Notes under the pieces: generated by a model
Told to the model about the DNA's origin: nothing
Seen by the model: only the letters and a program-made list of their open reading frames with translations
The model's database searches: none
Assembly: GCA_045801465.1 (NCBI GenBank)
Contig: JBJMSU010000022.1
Coordinates: forward strand, 1 to 60,645
From: DATFWC01 sp045801465
GTDB taxonomy: Bacteria > Pseudomonadota > Alphaproteobacteria > Rhizobiales > Xanthobacteraceae
DNA length: 60,645 nt
Reading direction: 5' to 3'
Translations under genes and position numbers: made by a program
In this document: positions 1 through 8,798 of the stretch, piece by piece
How the letters are laid out: every line of letters starts with the position of its first letter
How positions within the stretch are numbered: position 1 is the first letter of the stretch

Positions 1-523
1 GCGGGGCTTCGAACACGTTGCCGCCGTCGATCTTGCGTCCCTGCAGATTGCCGGCCTTGCCCGACACGCCGAGCTCGTACTCAGCCCGGTCGTAGTGCGG
101 CTCGAGGTCGGCATAGCTCAACGGCCAGTCGGCGAGCGAGGAATCGTCCGGGATCGCCGACGCGCCATAGCGTTCGATCGTGTGCGAGCGGGCGCGGAAG
201 TCGTCCTCATGCATGCGCCATGACACCGCGCCATAATGGACGGTGCCGCCGCCCGCCTGGTTGCCGTAGTTCTGCACCGGGATGGGGTTTGCGCGCGCAT
301 TGGCATTCGGGCGCCAAGTGATGGGTTGGCGCTTGATGTTCGGGCGCAAATCCTGGCGCTGGAAGTAGCGCAATTCATCGTGCGGGTTGAAATCCGCGGT
401 CGTGAGCCGCGGCCCACGCTCCAGGCCGATGACTTTCATGCCCGCCTTGCCCAGCTCGGCGGCCAGGATGCCTCCGGCCGCGCCGACGCCGACGATGACC
501 ACATCGGTTTTTTCGGTTGCCAT
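1..523 (-). CDS. GMC-family oxidoreductase, FAD-binding subunit (3' end outside the window)
   Basis: Likely the flavin subunit of a gluconate/fructose-dehydrogenase-type membrane dehydrogenase that oxidises a sugar or alcohol and passes electrons to the respiratory chain. About 174 codons are visible from the ATG at 523. Residues about 7-28 form a Rossmann FAD motif (VVIVGVGAAGGILAAELG), followed by an acidic residue after the second strand (GLERG). A GMC-type glycine-rich signature with NQAGGGTVHYG and VSWRMHEDDF lies near residues 88-110. The start is 12 nt downstream of the stop of the exported small-subunit gene on the same strand, so the two form an operon. The substrate cannot be told from this fragment. 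Confidence 0.85.
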   Translation of the reverse strand, partial: MATEKTDVVIVGVGAAGGILAAELGKAGMKVIGLERGPRLTTADFNPHDELRYFQRQDLRPNIKRQPITWRPNANARANPIPVQNYGNQAGGGTVHYGAVSWRMHEDDFRARSHTIERYGASAIPDDSSLADWPLSYADLEPHYDRAEYELGVSGKAGNLQGRKIDGGNVFEAP

Positions 524-535
524 GGTCCCCTCCCC

Positions 536-1210
536 TCAGCTCTTCGCCTGGGCCTGCAGGCCGATGATCGGGGCGCCGATATAGGCTTGACCCTTCTGCA
601 TATCCTCCGGGGTGAACAGCGGCTGCGCGCCGGGGAAACCCACCAGGCGCCAGCCGGCGAAGTCCCTGTTGCCGCCGTAGATCGGGTCGGCGAACATGCC
701 TTCCATCGTGTGCGTGCGCACGGTGTTGAAGAAGGCTTGCGCGCTCGGCCAGGTGAAGCCGGTCGCTTTGCCGCTCTCGAGCGCCGCGATCACCTCGTCC
801 TGGCGCGCGGCGTCGAGCTTGACGAACGGCGCGCCATGGGCCACGCGGCAATAGGCATCAAGCTGCACCAGCCCGCGGCGGTAGAAATCCTGCAGATCCG
901 CATAGGCGCCGGCGAGCGCGAGGTCGATATAGTTGAGGACGTCGGCGTCGCGCGCTCCCGGGGTGCCCGCGGCACCAGGCATCAGCCGCTCGGCTATCGC
1001 CGCGACCGTGACGGCATCGTCGTCGTTGAGAAACGCTCCATGGCCGGCCGCATGGACGTGAACCGGCGCAGGCACCGGCGTGGGCGTGATTGCCGCCGCG
1101 TGCTGCTCGTGGGTCTGCGCGAGCGCCTCGGGCGCGAGCCCGGCCCCCGCAACTGCTCCCGCCGCGACGCTGACCAAGAACGCGCGGCGAGCTTCATCAT
1201 GCTTGCTCAT
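536..1210 (-). CDS. Gluconate 2-dehydrogenase subunit 3 family protein, Tat-exported
   Basis: Small subunit of a GMC-type periplasmic dehydrogenase; in this family it accompanies and probably carries the FAD subunit across the membrane. The 224-residue protein starts with a twin-arginine signal (ARRAFLVSVAAGAVAGAG) and then has the helical gluconate_2-dh3 fold, with a conserved-looking DPIYGGNRDFAGWRLVGFPG segment near residue 180. The ATG at 1210 has a strong upstream GGGAGG. It is the first gene of a two-gene operon with the FAD subunit. A c-type cytochrome subunit, often the third member, may lie beyond the window edge. Confidence 0.85.
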   Translation of the reverse strand: MSKHDEARRAFLVSVAAGAVAGAGLAPEALAQTHEQHAAAITPTPVPAPVHVHAAGHGAFLNDDDAVTVAAIAERLMPGAAGTPGARDADVLNYIDLALAGAYADLQDFYRRGLVQLDAYCRVAHGAPFVKLDAARQDEVIAALESGKATGFTWPSAQAFFNTVRTHTMEGMFADPIYGGNRDFAGWRLVGFPGAQPLFTPEDMQKGQAYIGAPIIGLQAQAKS

Positions 1211-1289
1211 GCTTTCCTCCCTTCTCGCAATTGATGCGAGCCCAAATAATTCTAGTTCTTGAGAGGGAGCATGCGCCCGTTTGCCGTTG

Positions 1290-1545
1290 TCGGCAAGATC
1301 GATGTCGCCAATTCATGAGTTGGAAGAACCGTTGGCTGGCGGTTCGGTCATTCGACCCACGCCGACCAACGCCTGGGCAGACACGGAGTTCGTCAATCCA
1401 GTCAAGGCGACAGATTGCAAAAAGCTGATCGTAACGGCACTATGGACCGAGGCCGTGCCTCACCTTTCCGGCGCCGGACGCCGTTGGAAGGCTGCGAGGC
1501 CTATCCGGTAATTGACGCTGTCAGCGCTCGTCGTCGGACTGCTCC
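1290..1545 (+). pseudogene. Decayed isochorismatase/YcaC-family cysteine hydrolase fragment
   Basis: Reading + strand frames here gives IHELEEPLAGGSVIRPTPTN, then NAWADTEFVNPVKATDCKK and KLIVTALWTEA. This order is that of the central part of YcaC-like hydrolases (NAW-D--F--AV-ATGRKKLI-A-LWTEVC). The nucleophile region after WTE is altered to AVPHLSG. The similarity then resumes in another frame as LEGCEAYPVIDAVSA, matching the family's EGYEVYPVVDA. The N-terminal third and the C-terminus are missing. It is therefore a frameshifted, truncated remnant in the gap between the dehydrogenase operon and the MFS gene. Boundaries are approximate. Confidence 0.55.
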
Positions 1546-1683
1546 TGCTGAGCCTTTTTGTTTTCCAAAGAGGAAACGTCAATCCAATGGCGACGCTCAG
1601 CTAATCGTCGGCTCGCACCACCGGATTGTTTCTTGTCATGCACCCTTAAATGATCGGGCGCCTGATGGCGTCAAGGGCAAAGC

Positions 1684-3297
1684 TTGAGCACACCCGCAAA
1701 TCCTTCGACTTCGGCCGCAACAACGAGCTCCGCATGGAGTCCGTTCCGTCACGCGGCGTTCACGGTGCTGTGGACCGCGACCGTCATCTCGAACATCGGC
1801 AGCTGGATGTACAGCGCTGCATCGGGCTGGCTGATGACGAGTCTCAATCCGGACCCGTTCATCGTCTCTTTGGTGCAGGTGGCAACGACGCTGCCGATGT
1901 TCCTATTCGCGCTGCCGGCCGGCGCGCTTGCGGACATCGTCGATCGACGGAAATTTCTCATCGCGGCCGAGATCGTATATACCACTATTTCCATCATATT
2001 CGCAGCGATCGTCTGGCTCGGCCTGGTGACGCCCGGCAATCTCTTGCTGTTCACGTTTCTCATCGGTGCGGGTGGCGCGCTGACGGCTCCGGCGTGGCAA
2101 GCGGTGGTGCCACAGCTCGTTCCCAAGCAGGACCTTCCTCCCGCGGTGGCGGCGAACAGCGTCGGCATCAATGTCAGCCGCGCGGTCGGTCCCGCCTTGG
2201 CTGGCGTAATCGTCTCCCGGCTCGGCATTGCCGCGCCGTTCTGGTTCAACGCGATCAGCAATCTCGGGATCATCGCCGCCCTTCTGTGGTGGCATTCACC
2301 CCGGAGGGGCACCGGGCATCAGCCGGCCGAGCGTTTCAGCAGCGCCATTCGCACCGGATTTCGCCATGCGCGGAACAATCCGCATCTGCGCGCAACATTG
2401 ATCCGCGGGGCGGCCTTCTTTCTATTCGCAAGCGCCTACTGGGCGTTGCTCCCGCTCGTCGCACGCAGCCAGATTGCCGGAGGACCGGACCTTTATGGCT
2501 TTATGCTGGGCGCAATCGGAGCCGGCGCAGTAGGCGGCGCTCTTGCCTTGCCCTGGTTGAAAGCAAAGCTGGGACCTGATCGCCTGGTCGCAGCGGGGTC
2601 GATCGGCACGGCGCTCGCGATGGTGCTGTTCGGACTTGCCCGCAACCCTGCGACCGGTCTCTCCGCAAGCGTGATCGCCGGGGTGTCCTGGATTGCGGTC
2701 TTGTCGAGCCTCAACGTCTCCGCCCAGGTCGCGCTGCCCGAATGGGTGCGCGCGCGCGGCCTCGCAATGTTCGTGACGATTTTCTTCGGAGCCATTTCGC
2801 TCGGCAGCGCCATCTGGGGGCAAGTTGCCGGTATGGCTGGCCTGCCAGCTGCACACTTCCTGGCTGCGGCCGGTGCCCTGGTGGCGATTCCGCTGACGTG
2901 GCGCTGGAAGCTCCAGACCGGCGCAGGGATCGACCTGACACCGTCGATGCACTGGCCGGCCCCCATCGTCACTCATGAGGTCGAGCAAGATCGGGGTCCG
3001 GTGCTGGTCACGGTCGAATATCGCATTGATCCCAATGAGCGCGAACCATTCCTTGCCGCGCTTGAAAATCTTGGTCGTGAGCGGCGGCGTGACGGTGCCT
3101 ATGCGTGGGGAGTATTCGAAGACACCGCAATGGAAGGACGGATGGTCGAGACTTTTCTTGTGGAATCGTGGCTTGAACATTTGCGTCAACACGAACGCGT
3201 CACGAATGCCGACCGGGCCCTGCAGGATTTGGTACACCGGTTTCACACCAAAGGCGCACCGAAAGTTACACACCTCATTGCCGCCGAGCCGACCTGA
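1684..3297 (+). CDS. MFS transporter, EntS-like (MFS_3), with C-terminal soluble domain
   Basis: Inner-membrane secondary transporter of the MFS_3 group (relatives of the enterobactin exporter EntS), predicted to export a small molecule by proton antiport. The 537-residue protein has about twelve hydrophobic segments between residues 20 and 410, with the early motif ADIVDRRKFL matching the MFS loop 2-3 signature. The last ~120 residues (VLVTVEYRIDPNEREPFL onward) form a soluble tail resembling a ferredoxin-like ABM/dimeric barrel, which is typical of this MFS subgroup. The start is a TTG at 1684 preceded by AAGGG; no in-frame ATG lies nearby. The substrate is unknown. Confidence 0.85.
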   Translation: MSTPANPSTSAATTSSAWSPFRHAAFTVLWTATVISNIGSWMYSAASGWLMTSLNPDPFIVSLVQVATTLPMFLFALPAGALADIVDRRKFLIAAEIVYTTISIIFAAIVWLGLVTPGNLLLFTFLIGAGGALTAPAWQAVVPQLVPKQDLPPAVAANSVGINVSRAVGPALAGVIVSRLGIAAPFWFNAISNLGIIAALLWWHSPRRGTGHQPAERFSSAIRTGFRHARNNPHLRATLIRGAAFFLFASAYWALLPLVARSQIAGGPDLYGFMLGAIGAGAVGGALALPWLKAKLGPDRLVAAGSIGTALAMVLFGLARNPATGLSASVIAGVSWIAVLSSLNVSAQVALPEWVRARGLAMFVTIFFGAISLGSAIWGQVAGMAGLPAAHFLAAAGALVAIPLTWRWKLQTGAGIDLTPSMHWPAPIVTHEVEQDRGPVLVTVEYRIDPNEREPFLAALENLGRERRRDGAYAWGVFEDTAMEGRMVETFLVESWLEHLRQHERVTNADRALQDLVHRFHTKGAPKVTHLIAAEPT

Positions 3298-3300
3298 CAG

Positions 3301-3349
3301 GCGCGCCCACCGTCGTCCGCAGTCAGGGGCGGCCCGTGATTGGGCGCGC
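3301..3349. terminator. Inverted repeat between convergent genes
   Basis: GCGCGCCCA at 3301-3309 and TGGGCGCGC at 3341-3349 are perfect 9-bp arms with 31 nt between them. They lie between the MFS stop (3297) and the stop of the convergent dehydrogenase gene (3360). No T-run follows, so this may be a Rho-associated 3' structure, not a classic intrinsic terminator. Confidence 0.35.
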
Positions 3350-3359
3350 GGGACCAGGC

Positions 3360-4295
3360 TCAGAGCGCTTGGTGCTTCTCGGCTTTCCTGATCGTCTCCG
3401 CGCTTCGCCGCAGCGCCTGCCGCTCATCATCCGACATGTCCGGTTCGAGCACGTCCACGATCCCGTGGCGCCCGACGATGCTCGGCAGCGACAACGTTGC
3501 ACCGTAGGCCTCCTGATAGCTGCCGATGGGGATGACGGCGCGTTCGTCGCGCAGGATGATTTCGGCAATGCGTGCAGAGACCATGCCGATCCCGTACTGG
3601 CTCGCGTTGTTGCCCTCGATGATGGTGATGTTCGCGTAGCGGACGTCTGCCTCGATGCGCTTGCGGAATTCGTCCCGCCGCTGACCGCGCCGTTCGATCT
3701 CCTCCAGAATCGGAACCCCGGCGACACGGGCGGATGACCATAGGAACACCTGCGAGGTGCCGTGCTCTCCCACCACCAGGGCTTCCACGCAAGCCGGGCT
3801 GACGCCGAGGGCTCTGGCGAGATGCACGCGAAACCGAAGGTTATCGAGGTAGGTGCCCGTGCTCAGCACGCGCTCGTGACCAGCGAGGCGGCGGGCATGG
3901 TCGGCGAGCGGGTCCGGCGGATCGGTGACGACGAGCAGCACGGCGTTCGACGCCGCCCGCGCGATCTGCGGCACGATCTCTTCATAGACCTTGACGTTCT
4001 CGTCGAGCAGCTTGAGCCTCCCGGCCGGATCGCTGCGGTCGGTGGCGCCTCCGGTCTTCTCGTTGACGCCTGCCGTGATCATGATCAGGGCGGCGCCGGC
4101 CAAATCTTCGTAATCGCCAGCGCGAATTTCGGTGGCCGGGGAGAGCGGCGCTCCGTAGCGCATGTCGATTGCGACTGCCTCGGCGCGCTTGCGGGTCCGA
4201 TTGAGCAGCACGATCTCGCGTGCCACCCCGCGCATGATCGCGGCCAAGGCACACGCGGCCCCGACCGCTCCCGCGCCGACAATGCCGATCTTCAT
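3360..4295 (-). CDS. L-lactate/malate dehydrogenase family protein
   Basis: NAD-dependent 2-hydroxyacid dehydrogenase of the LDH/MDH superfamily (pyruvate/lactate or oxaloacetate/malate), cytosolic. The 311-residue protein opens with the dinucleotide motif KIGIVGAGAVGAACA. It keeps the substrate-binding Arg region (DPAGRLKLLDENV), the TDPPDPL strand, the D-x-x-R pair in YLDNLRFR, and the catalytic His in VVGEHGTSQVFLWS. That last motif is LDH-like. The start chosen is the ATG at 4295, directly before the nucleotide-binding motif; an upstream in-frame ATG at 4370 would add 25 unrelated residues. It stands alone on its strand, convergent with the MFS gene. LDH is somewhat more likely than MDH. 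Confidence 0.85.
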   Translation of the reverse strand: MKIGIVGAGAVGAACALAAIMRGVAREIVLLNRTRKRAEAVAIDMRYGAPLSPATEIRAGDYEDLAGAALIMITAGVNEKTGGATDRSDPAGRLKLLDENVKVYEEIVPQIARAASNAVLLVVTDPPDPLADHARRLAGHERVLSTGTYLDNLRFRVHLARALGVSPACVEALVVGEHGTSQVFLWSSARVAGVPILEEIERRGQRRDEFRKRIEADVRYANITIIEGNNASQYGIGMVSARIAEIILRDERAVIPIGSYQEAYGATLSLPSIVGRHGIVDVLEPDMSDDERQALRRSAETIRKAEKHQAL

Positions 4296-4532
4296 GAAGG
4301 CGCTCCCATTGCCAGTCGGTGCCGGCGGTCCGCAGCAACTGGCCCGCTTGTACGAATTTGCCGCCAACATGGGCAGAATACTTTTTCGGCGTTGCGGCGA
4401 TTGTCATTATGTTGCGGCGTTCTGACGACCTCCGTAACGGGCCAAACTGAAAAGAACTCAGCCTGAATAAATCTTTTCGGGGCCACCCAACAAAGCGGGC
4501 ACTCGCGTGTGCGAACTTCCGGTTTGCAGCAC

Positions 4533-5600
4533 TTAGAGCTTGTCGAACACCATCACCTTGGAGACGAAGGCATTCGAGGCGCCGGTCTGTGTCAGGCCGC
4601 AGGCGCGCGCGATCGCGGCGAAATCCTCCGCCAGATAGCTCGCGTAATAAGGCTCGTGATAGTTCTGCGGGAACAGTTCCAGCAGGCCTTCATAATCCGG
4701 CACGTCGCCGTGCTGCAGCGAATCGACAACGACGAAACGACCGCCTCGCTTCAGCACACGGGCCGTTTCCCGGAACACGCTGCGCCGCACCTCGGGCGGC
4801 AATTCGTGGAACGTGAAGATGCTCGTCACCGCGTCCTGGCTGGCATCCGGCAGAGGAATGGATTCTGCGTTGCCGACGACCAGCTTCAGGCGCGACCAGC
4901 GCTTCAGGTGCCGCTTCGCCTCGCGCAGATAGGCCTCGGAAAGATCGAGGCCGAGAACCGGAAGTCGCGGCCAGGCCTGCTTGACGAAATCGAGAAAGCG
5001 GCCGGTGCCGCAACCGATATCGAGAAGCCGTAGCCTACGCTGGTCGCGGCCGGCGAACACCTCGTGCAGCGGCGGCAGGGCCTGCCGCCGGGTGGCATTG
5101 GCGGTGCCGTGGAACAGCACCTCGACCTGCGTGTCGTAGCGCCGGGCCGACTCCTCCGTCAGCCAGCCGCCCGACTGGAAGTGAAAGTTCTGCAGATAGT
5201 AGGCCGGCCGCTTCCCACGGGTTTGCTCGGTCGCGACTTCGCGCGCTTCGCCGCTCTCGCGGCGGCGGTGAATTTCCGGCAGGTCGTCGAAGAACAGCCG
5301 TGAGCGGGCGATCAGCGTCGCCGGCGATCCGTCATGCTCCTCCGGCAAGGGATAGTAGCCGGCCTCCACGTTGGCGAGGTCGCGCCAGAACAGACGCGCC
5401 ATGTCGCCATACAGGCGGCTGCGGTCTGGCACCGGCGCGTCCGTGTGGGCGCGCGGCCGCCGGCTCTCGCCCTCGCGTCGCCGCACCTCTTCGGCAAGCC
5501 GCCGCATGGCGATGTTGTGCCCGACATACCAGGCGATGCGCGGCAATTGCCGCGCTCCGTAGGCGGCGCGGATGGCGAGGCGCGACAGCGGACTGCTCAT
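4533..5600 (-). CDS. Class I SAM-dependent methyltransferase
   Basis: The 355-residue protein has an N-terminal helical region of about 160 residues of unknown role, then a Methyltransf_11/25-type domain. Motif I is LLDIGCGTGRFLDF (about residue 195), followed by the acidic loop GLDLSEAYLREAKRH, VVGNAESIPLPDASQDAV, and the FHELPPEVRR and GGRFVVVDSLQHGD strands. Such enzymes methylate quinones, lipids or small metabolites; the substrate is not evident. Start at ATG 5600. It is monocistronic in appearance, flanked by gaps of 237 and 213 bp. Confidence 0.8.
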   Translation of the reverse strand: MSSPLSRLAIRAAYGARQLPRIAWYVGHNIAMRRLAEEVRRREGESRRPRAHTDAPVPDRSRLYGDMARLFWRDLANVEAGYYPLPEEHDGSPATLIARSRLFFDDLPEIHRRRESGEAREVATEQTRGKRPAYYLQNFHFQSGGWLTEESARRYDTQVEVLFHGTANATRRQALPPLHEVFAGRDQRRLRLLDIGCGTGRFLDFVKQAWPRLPVLGLDLSEAYLREAKRHLKRWSRLKLVVGNAESIPLPDASQDAVTSIFTFHELPPEVRRSVFRETARVLKRGGRFVVVDSLQHGDVPDYEGLLELFPQNYHEPYYASYLAEDFAAIARACGLTQTGASNAFVSKVMVFDKL

Positions 5601-5813
5601 GCGGTTCTTCCGCTCGGCAAAGGCCGCACTATTCTGACAGAATCATGGCCTCCACAAAATCAACGCCGCGAGATGCCGACGCGGCATGCGGTGATCCGAC
5701 GCAACGCCGTGGTGGGTCAGAATGCCCCCGGCCCGCACGCCGCAGCGAGGCGCACCGTGCGATCGAAACGCACCTCCACAAACCAGCCGCGGTGGCCGCT
5801 TAACAGCGTACGT

Positions 5814-6110
5814 TCAATCGCAGACCTGGACGCGCGGCCGGTACCAGACGCCGCGCCAGCCATCCCACACCGGCTCGCCGCGCGTCCAATAGCAGCGCGG
5901 CGCTTCGTACACCGGAACGGGCTCCACATAGACCGGCGCCGGCGCATAGTAGGGCCGCGACGCCGCAGCGGCACCGAGCAGGGTGCCGATGGCCAGCCCT
6001 CCCACCAGGCCGGCTGCCACCCGCCCGCCGTCCGCGTACGCGCTGCCGGGCATGGATACGCTCGAGGCGACGATCGCGGCACTCGTCAGCACGGTCAAAG
6101 CTCTGCGCAT
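5814..6110 (-). CDS. Small secreted glycine-zipper-like protein, Pro/Tyr/Trp-rich C-terminus
   Basis: A 98-residue protein with a signal peptide (MRRALTVLTSAAIVASS, likely cleavage after SAYA). A short hydrophobic Gly/Ala stretch, VAAGLVGGLAIGTLLGAAAA, resembles a glycine zipper. It ends in an aromatic/proline segment (YYAPAPVYVEPVPVYE, CYWTRGEPVWDGW). Such proteins are common in Bradyrhizobium-like genomes and are presumably envelope-associated; no function is known. ATG 6110 is preceded by AGGTGGG. It shares general style, but no clear alignment, with the two Tyr-rich proteins near 56-57 kb. Confidence 0.7.
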   Translation of the reverse strand: MRRALTVLTSAAIVASSVSMPGSAYADGGRVAAGLVGGLAIGTLLGAAAASRPYYAPAPVYVEPVPVYEAPRCYWTRGEPVWDGWRGVWYRPRVQVCD

Positions 6111-6431
6111 GTTCCCACCTTTTTCCGAGGCGACCGGCAGCGGCCGACCGCAAGGCGCGATTCGCGCAAAAAAAGCTTTAAGATTTTGCTGATTTTCATA
6201 CGCCTCAACGAACGTGCATGGCCCTGACGAGCACAGCCATGCCGAAGGCCGCGCTCGGTCAGGCAAAAGAGTAACGGCGCGTTTAGCTGTGTTCTCCTCC
6301 GCGCTGCCACATTTTACACGGTCGTTCTTGTCTGGAACATCGCACCTCATGACGACCGCCGGCTTCCTCACCCCGCCGCCGCGGGATCAGGCAGGCCGGC
6401 GCCGCCGCACGTGCGGCTTCGCGCAGAGGAC
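6111..6431. other. Intergenic gap: upstream region of the small secreted protein, downstream of kup
   Basis: No coding signal was found. It contains an A/T-rich patch around 6165-6200 that could serve the minus-strand gene at 6110, and a perfect 14-bp palindrome GCCGCACGTGCGGC at 6404-6417 just beyond the kup stop, with no T-run. Confidence 0.5.
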
Positions 6432-8357
6432 CTATACCGTTACCTGCGTCCCCACCTCGACCACGCGTCCCGTGGGAATCTGGAAATAGTCGGTCGCGTC
6501 GTTCGCTGATCGCGCCAACGCGATGAACAGCCGGTTCTGCCACCGCGCCATGCCGGAAGCGGCCGCCGGCTTGAGCGTGCGCCGGGAGAGAAAGAACGAC
6601 GTCGACATGATGTCGAAGTGCCAGCCGTGCCGGCGCGCAATGGCCAGCGCCTTGGGCACGCTCGGCGTCTCCATGAACCCGAAGCGCAACAGCACGCGGG
6701 AAAAGGTCTTGCCGAGCGGCTCGATCTGCACCCGTTCCGGCTCGTCCACGCGCGGCGTGTCCTCGGTCCTGATGGTCACGATGACGTTCTTCTCGTGCAG
6801 GACCTTGTAGTGCTTGAGGCTGTGCAGCAGCGCGGTCGGCGCGCTGTTCGGATCGCTGGTCAGGAACACGGCCGTTCCCGGCACGCGCTGCGGCGGCTTT
6901 CTCTCCAGGCTCGCCACGAGATCGTGCAGCGGGACTTCGAGCCGCCGCGTCTTCTCGAACAGAAGGCGGCTGCCGCGGCGCCAGGTATACATCACCACCA
7001 TGATGAGCCCGCCCAGCGCCAGCGGGACCCAGCCGCCCTCGAACACCTTGAGCAGATTGGCGCTAAGAAAGGTCAGGTCGATCAGCAGGAATGGAGCGAT
7101 CAACGCGGCGGCCGCCCACAGCGGCCAATGCCAGCACGTCCAGACGACGACGAGCGCCATCATCGCGGTCACCACCATGGTGCCGGTCACGGCGATGCCA
7201 TAGGCCGAGGCGAGCGCGCTCGACGAGCGGAACATGGCGACGAGCAGGACGACGCCCAGCAACAGCAACGCGTTCACCCGCGGCATATAGATCTGCCCGA
7301 CCAGGGTCTCCGACGTGTGCCGGATCTCCAGGCGCGGCAGCAAGCCGAGCTGGATGGCCTGTTGCGTGATGGAATACGCCCCGGTGATCACCGCCTGGCT
7401 GGCAATGACCGTCGCCGCGGTGGCGAGCGCGACCATCGGCAGCAGCGCCCAGTCGGGATAGAGCAGGAAGAACGGGTTCTCGATGGCCTTCGGATCGGCG
7501 AGCACGAGCGCCCCCTGGCCGAGATAGTTGACGGTGAGCGCTGGAAGCGCGACCGCGAGCCAGGCGGTTCGGATCGCGCCGCGGCCGAAATGCCCGAGAT
7601 CGGCATAGAGAGCTTCGGACCCGGTCACGACGAGAAAGACGGCGCCCAACGTGGCAAGCCCGATCACGCCGTTGGTGGCGAGAAACCGCACACCGCGCGC
7701 CGGGTTGAAGGCAAACAGCACTGCGGGATTTTGCGCAATGTGCCCGATGCCGGCAATCGCGATGGCAATGAACCACACCAGCGTGATCGGGCCAAAGAAG
7801 GCCGCGACCCTCGCGGTGCCGCGCGACTGCACGGCAAAGAGGGCAAACAGGATCACCACGGTCAGCGGCACGATGTAAGGATCGAACGCGGGCGTGGCGA
7901 CCTTGAGGCCTTCGACCGCGGACAGCACCGAGAGCGCCGGCGTGATGAGGGCATCGCCGTAGAACAGCGCGGCGCTGATGATGCCGAGCAGGATCACCGC
8001 GCTTCCGCGCTGGCCGAGACCGCGGAAAGCCAGCGCCATCAAGGCGAGCGTGCCGCCTTCGCCGTTGTTGTCGGCGCGCAGCAGGATCGTGACGTACTTC
8101 ACGGTGACGATCAGAACGAGCGACCACACGATCAACGACAGAATACCGAGGACCACGGGCTCGCTCGCCGGATTGCCCGGCCCGACGGCGGCCAATACCG
8201 ACTCGCGCAGCGCATAGAGCGGGCTCGTGCCGATGTCGCCGTAGACGACACCGATGCTGCCGAGGGTCAGCGCCCAGAATCCGCTCTTGCGATGCACGGG
8301 GGCGCCGTCGGCGCTGGGCACATGCCGTGCTTGTGGAGCAGCAAGATCGTAGGCCAT
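6432..8357 (-). CDS. kup: KUP/HAK/KT potassium uptake protein Kup
   Basis: Inner-membrane K+ uptake protein (K+/H+ symport in characterised members). The 641-residue length is usual for Kup. It opens with the family signature GVVYGDIGTSPLYALRES in TM1, has about twelve TM segments to residue ~440, and ends in the cytosolic domain (TAVFLTSDPNSAPTALLHSL, then DIMSTSFFLSRRTL). ATG 8357 lies 26 nt downstream of the small ORF at 8384. Upstream on the same strand are KdpE- and KdpD-like genes, which suggests potassium-responsive control, but a terminator-like hairpin at 8757-8790 separates them. Confidence 0.95.
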   Translation of the reverse strand: MAYDLAAPQARHVPSADGAPVHRKSGFWALTLGSIGVVYGDIGTSPLYALRESVLAAVGPGNPASEPVVLGILSLIVWSLVLIVTVKYVTILLRADNNGEGGTLALMALAFRGLGQRGSAVILLGIISAALFYGDALITPALSVLSAVEGLKVATPAFDPYIVPLTVVILFALFAVQSRGTARVAAFFGPITLVWFIAIAIAGIGHIAQNPAVLFAFNPARGVRFLATNGVIGLATLGAVFLVVTGSEALYADLGHFGRGAIRTAWLAVALPALTVNYLGQGALVLADPKAIENPFFLLYPDWALLPMVALATAATVIASQAVITGAYSITQQAIQLGLLPRLEIRHTSETLVGQIYMPRVNALLLLGVVLLVAMFRSSSALASAYGIAVTGTMVVTAMMALVVVWTCWHWPLWAAAALIAPFLLIDLTFLSANLLKVFEGGWVPLALGGLIMVVMYTWRRGSRLLFEKTRRLEVPLHDLVASLERKPPQRVPGTAVFLTSDPNSAPTALLHSLKHYKVLHEKNVIVTIRTEDTPRVDEPERVQIEPLGKTFSRVLLRFGFMETPSVPKALAIARRHGWHFDIMSTSFFLSRRTLKPAAASGMARWQNRLFIALARSANDATDYFQIPTGRVVEVGTQVTV

Positions 8358-8383
8358 GAGCTGTGGACTGCTAGGGCAGGACG

Positions 8384-8665
8384 TCAGGGGTGAAGGAGGA
8401 CAGGGGCGGTGGCGCCCTTTGCCGGGTGCGCTGCCGCCAGCGCTTTGTCGTAGCAGCTCAGTCGCGCAGAATGCTCCACATATCCGGCGCAGGCGTGCAG
8501 CGACTCGATCAGCTCATCGGCCGCCGGCGATACCGGGTCGCCGGCCGATGCGCACAGGCTTAGCGCCAGCATTGCCGCGCAGGCCACGGCGGCAGCCGGC
8601 AGCAGGGCTTGCAGCACACCGTCGGCCGAGTCGTCGGCGCTCTCGATGGACATCATGGAAATCAT
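8384..8665 (-). CDS. Small exported or membrane-anchored hypothetical protein
   Basis: 93 residues with one hydrophobic segment (LLPAAAVACAAMLALSLCAS) followed by a short domain with three cysteines. The ending ACAGYVEHSARLSCYDKAL resembles the LACYD-type motif seen in VasI-like and other small periplasmic proteins. ATGs at 8665 and nearby (MISMMS) are possible starts and none has a strong Shine-Dalgarno. It sits between the kdpE terminator and kup, 26 nt before kup, so it is probably co-transcribed with kup. Function unknown. Confidence 0.5.
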   Translation of the reverse strand: MISMMSIESADDSADGVLQALLPAAAVACAAMLALSLCASAGDPVSPAADELIESLHACAGYVEHSARLSCYDKALAAAHPAKGATAPVLLHP

Positions 8666-8756
8666 TTTTCAAGGGCTTCATCTTTACGCTGCCGAGATGG
8701 TTGCCCGCGGATAAAATGTCGATGGGAAAAGATCAGTCTCGGTATAAAGAGCACAT

Positions 8757-8790
8757 AAAAACGCGAATGGTCCCAATCCGAACATTCGCG
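8757..8790 (-). terminator. Intrinsic terminator after kdpE
   Basis: On the minus strand, CGCGAATG (8790-8783), a 13-nt loop and CATTCGCG (8769-8762) form an 8-bp stem followed directly by TTTTT. It begins 9 nt after the kdpE stop, so the kdpD-kdpE transcript probably ends here before the kup pair. Confidence 0.7.
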
Positions 8791-8798
8791 AGTCGCCA

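Noticed and set aside
6404..6417. 14-bp perfect palindrome GCCGCACGTGCGGC
   Set aside because: No loop or T-run for a terminator and no second copy; may be a chance palindrome in GC-rich DNA.
6618..8393. 591-codon plus-strand open frame
   Set aside because: Antisense to kup, which has an unmistakable signature; Gln/Arg/His-rich shadow composition.
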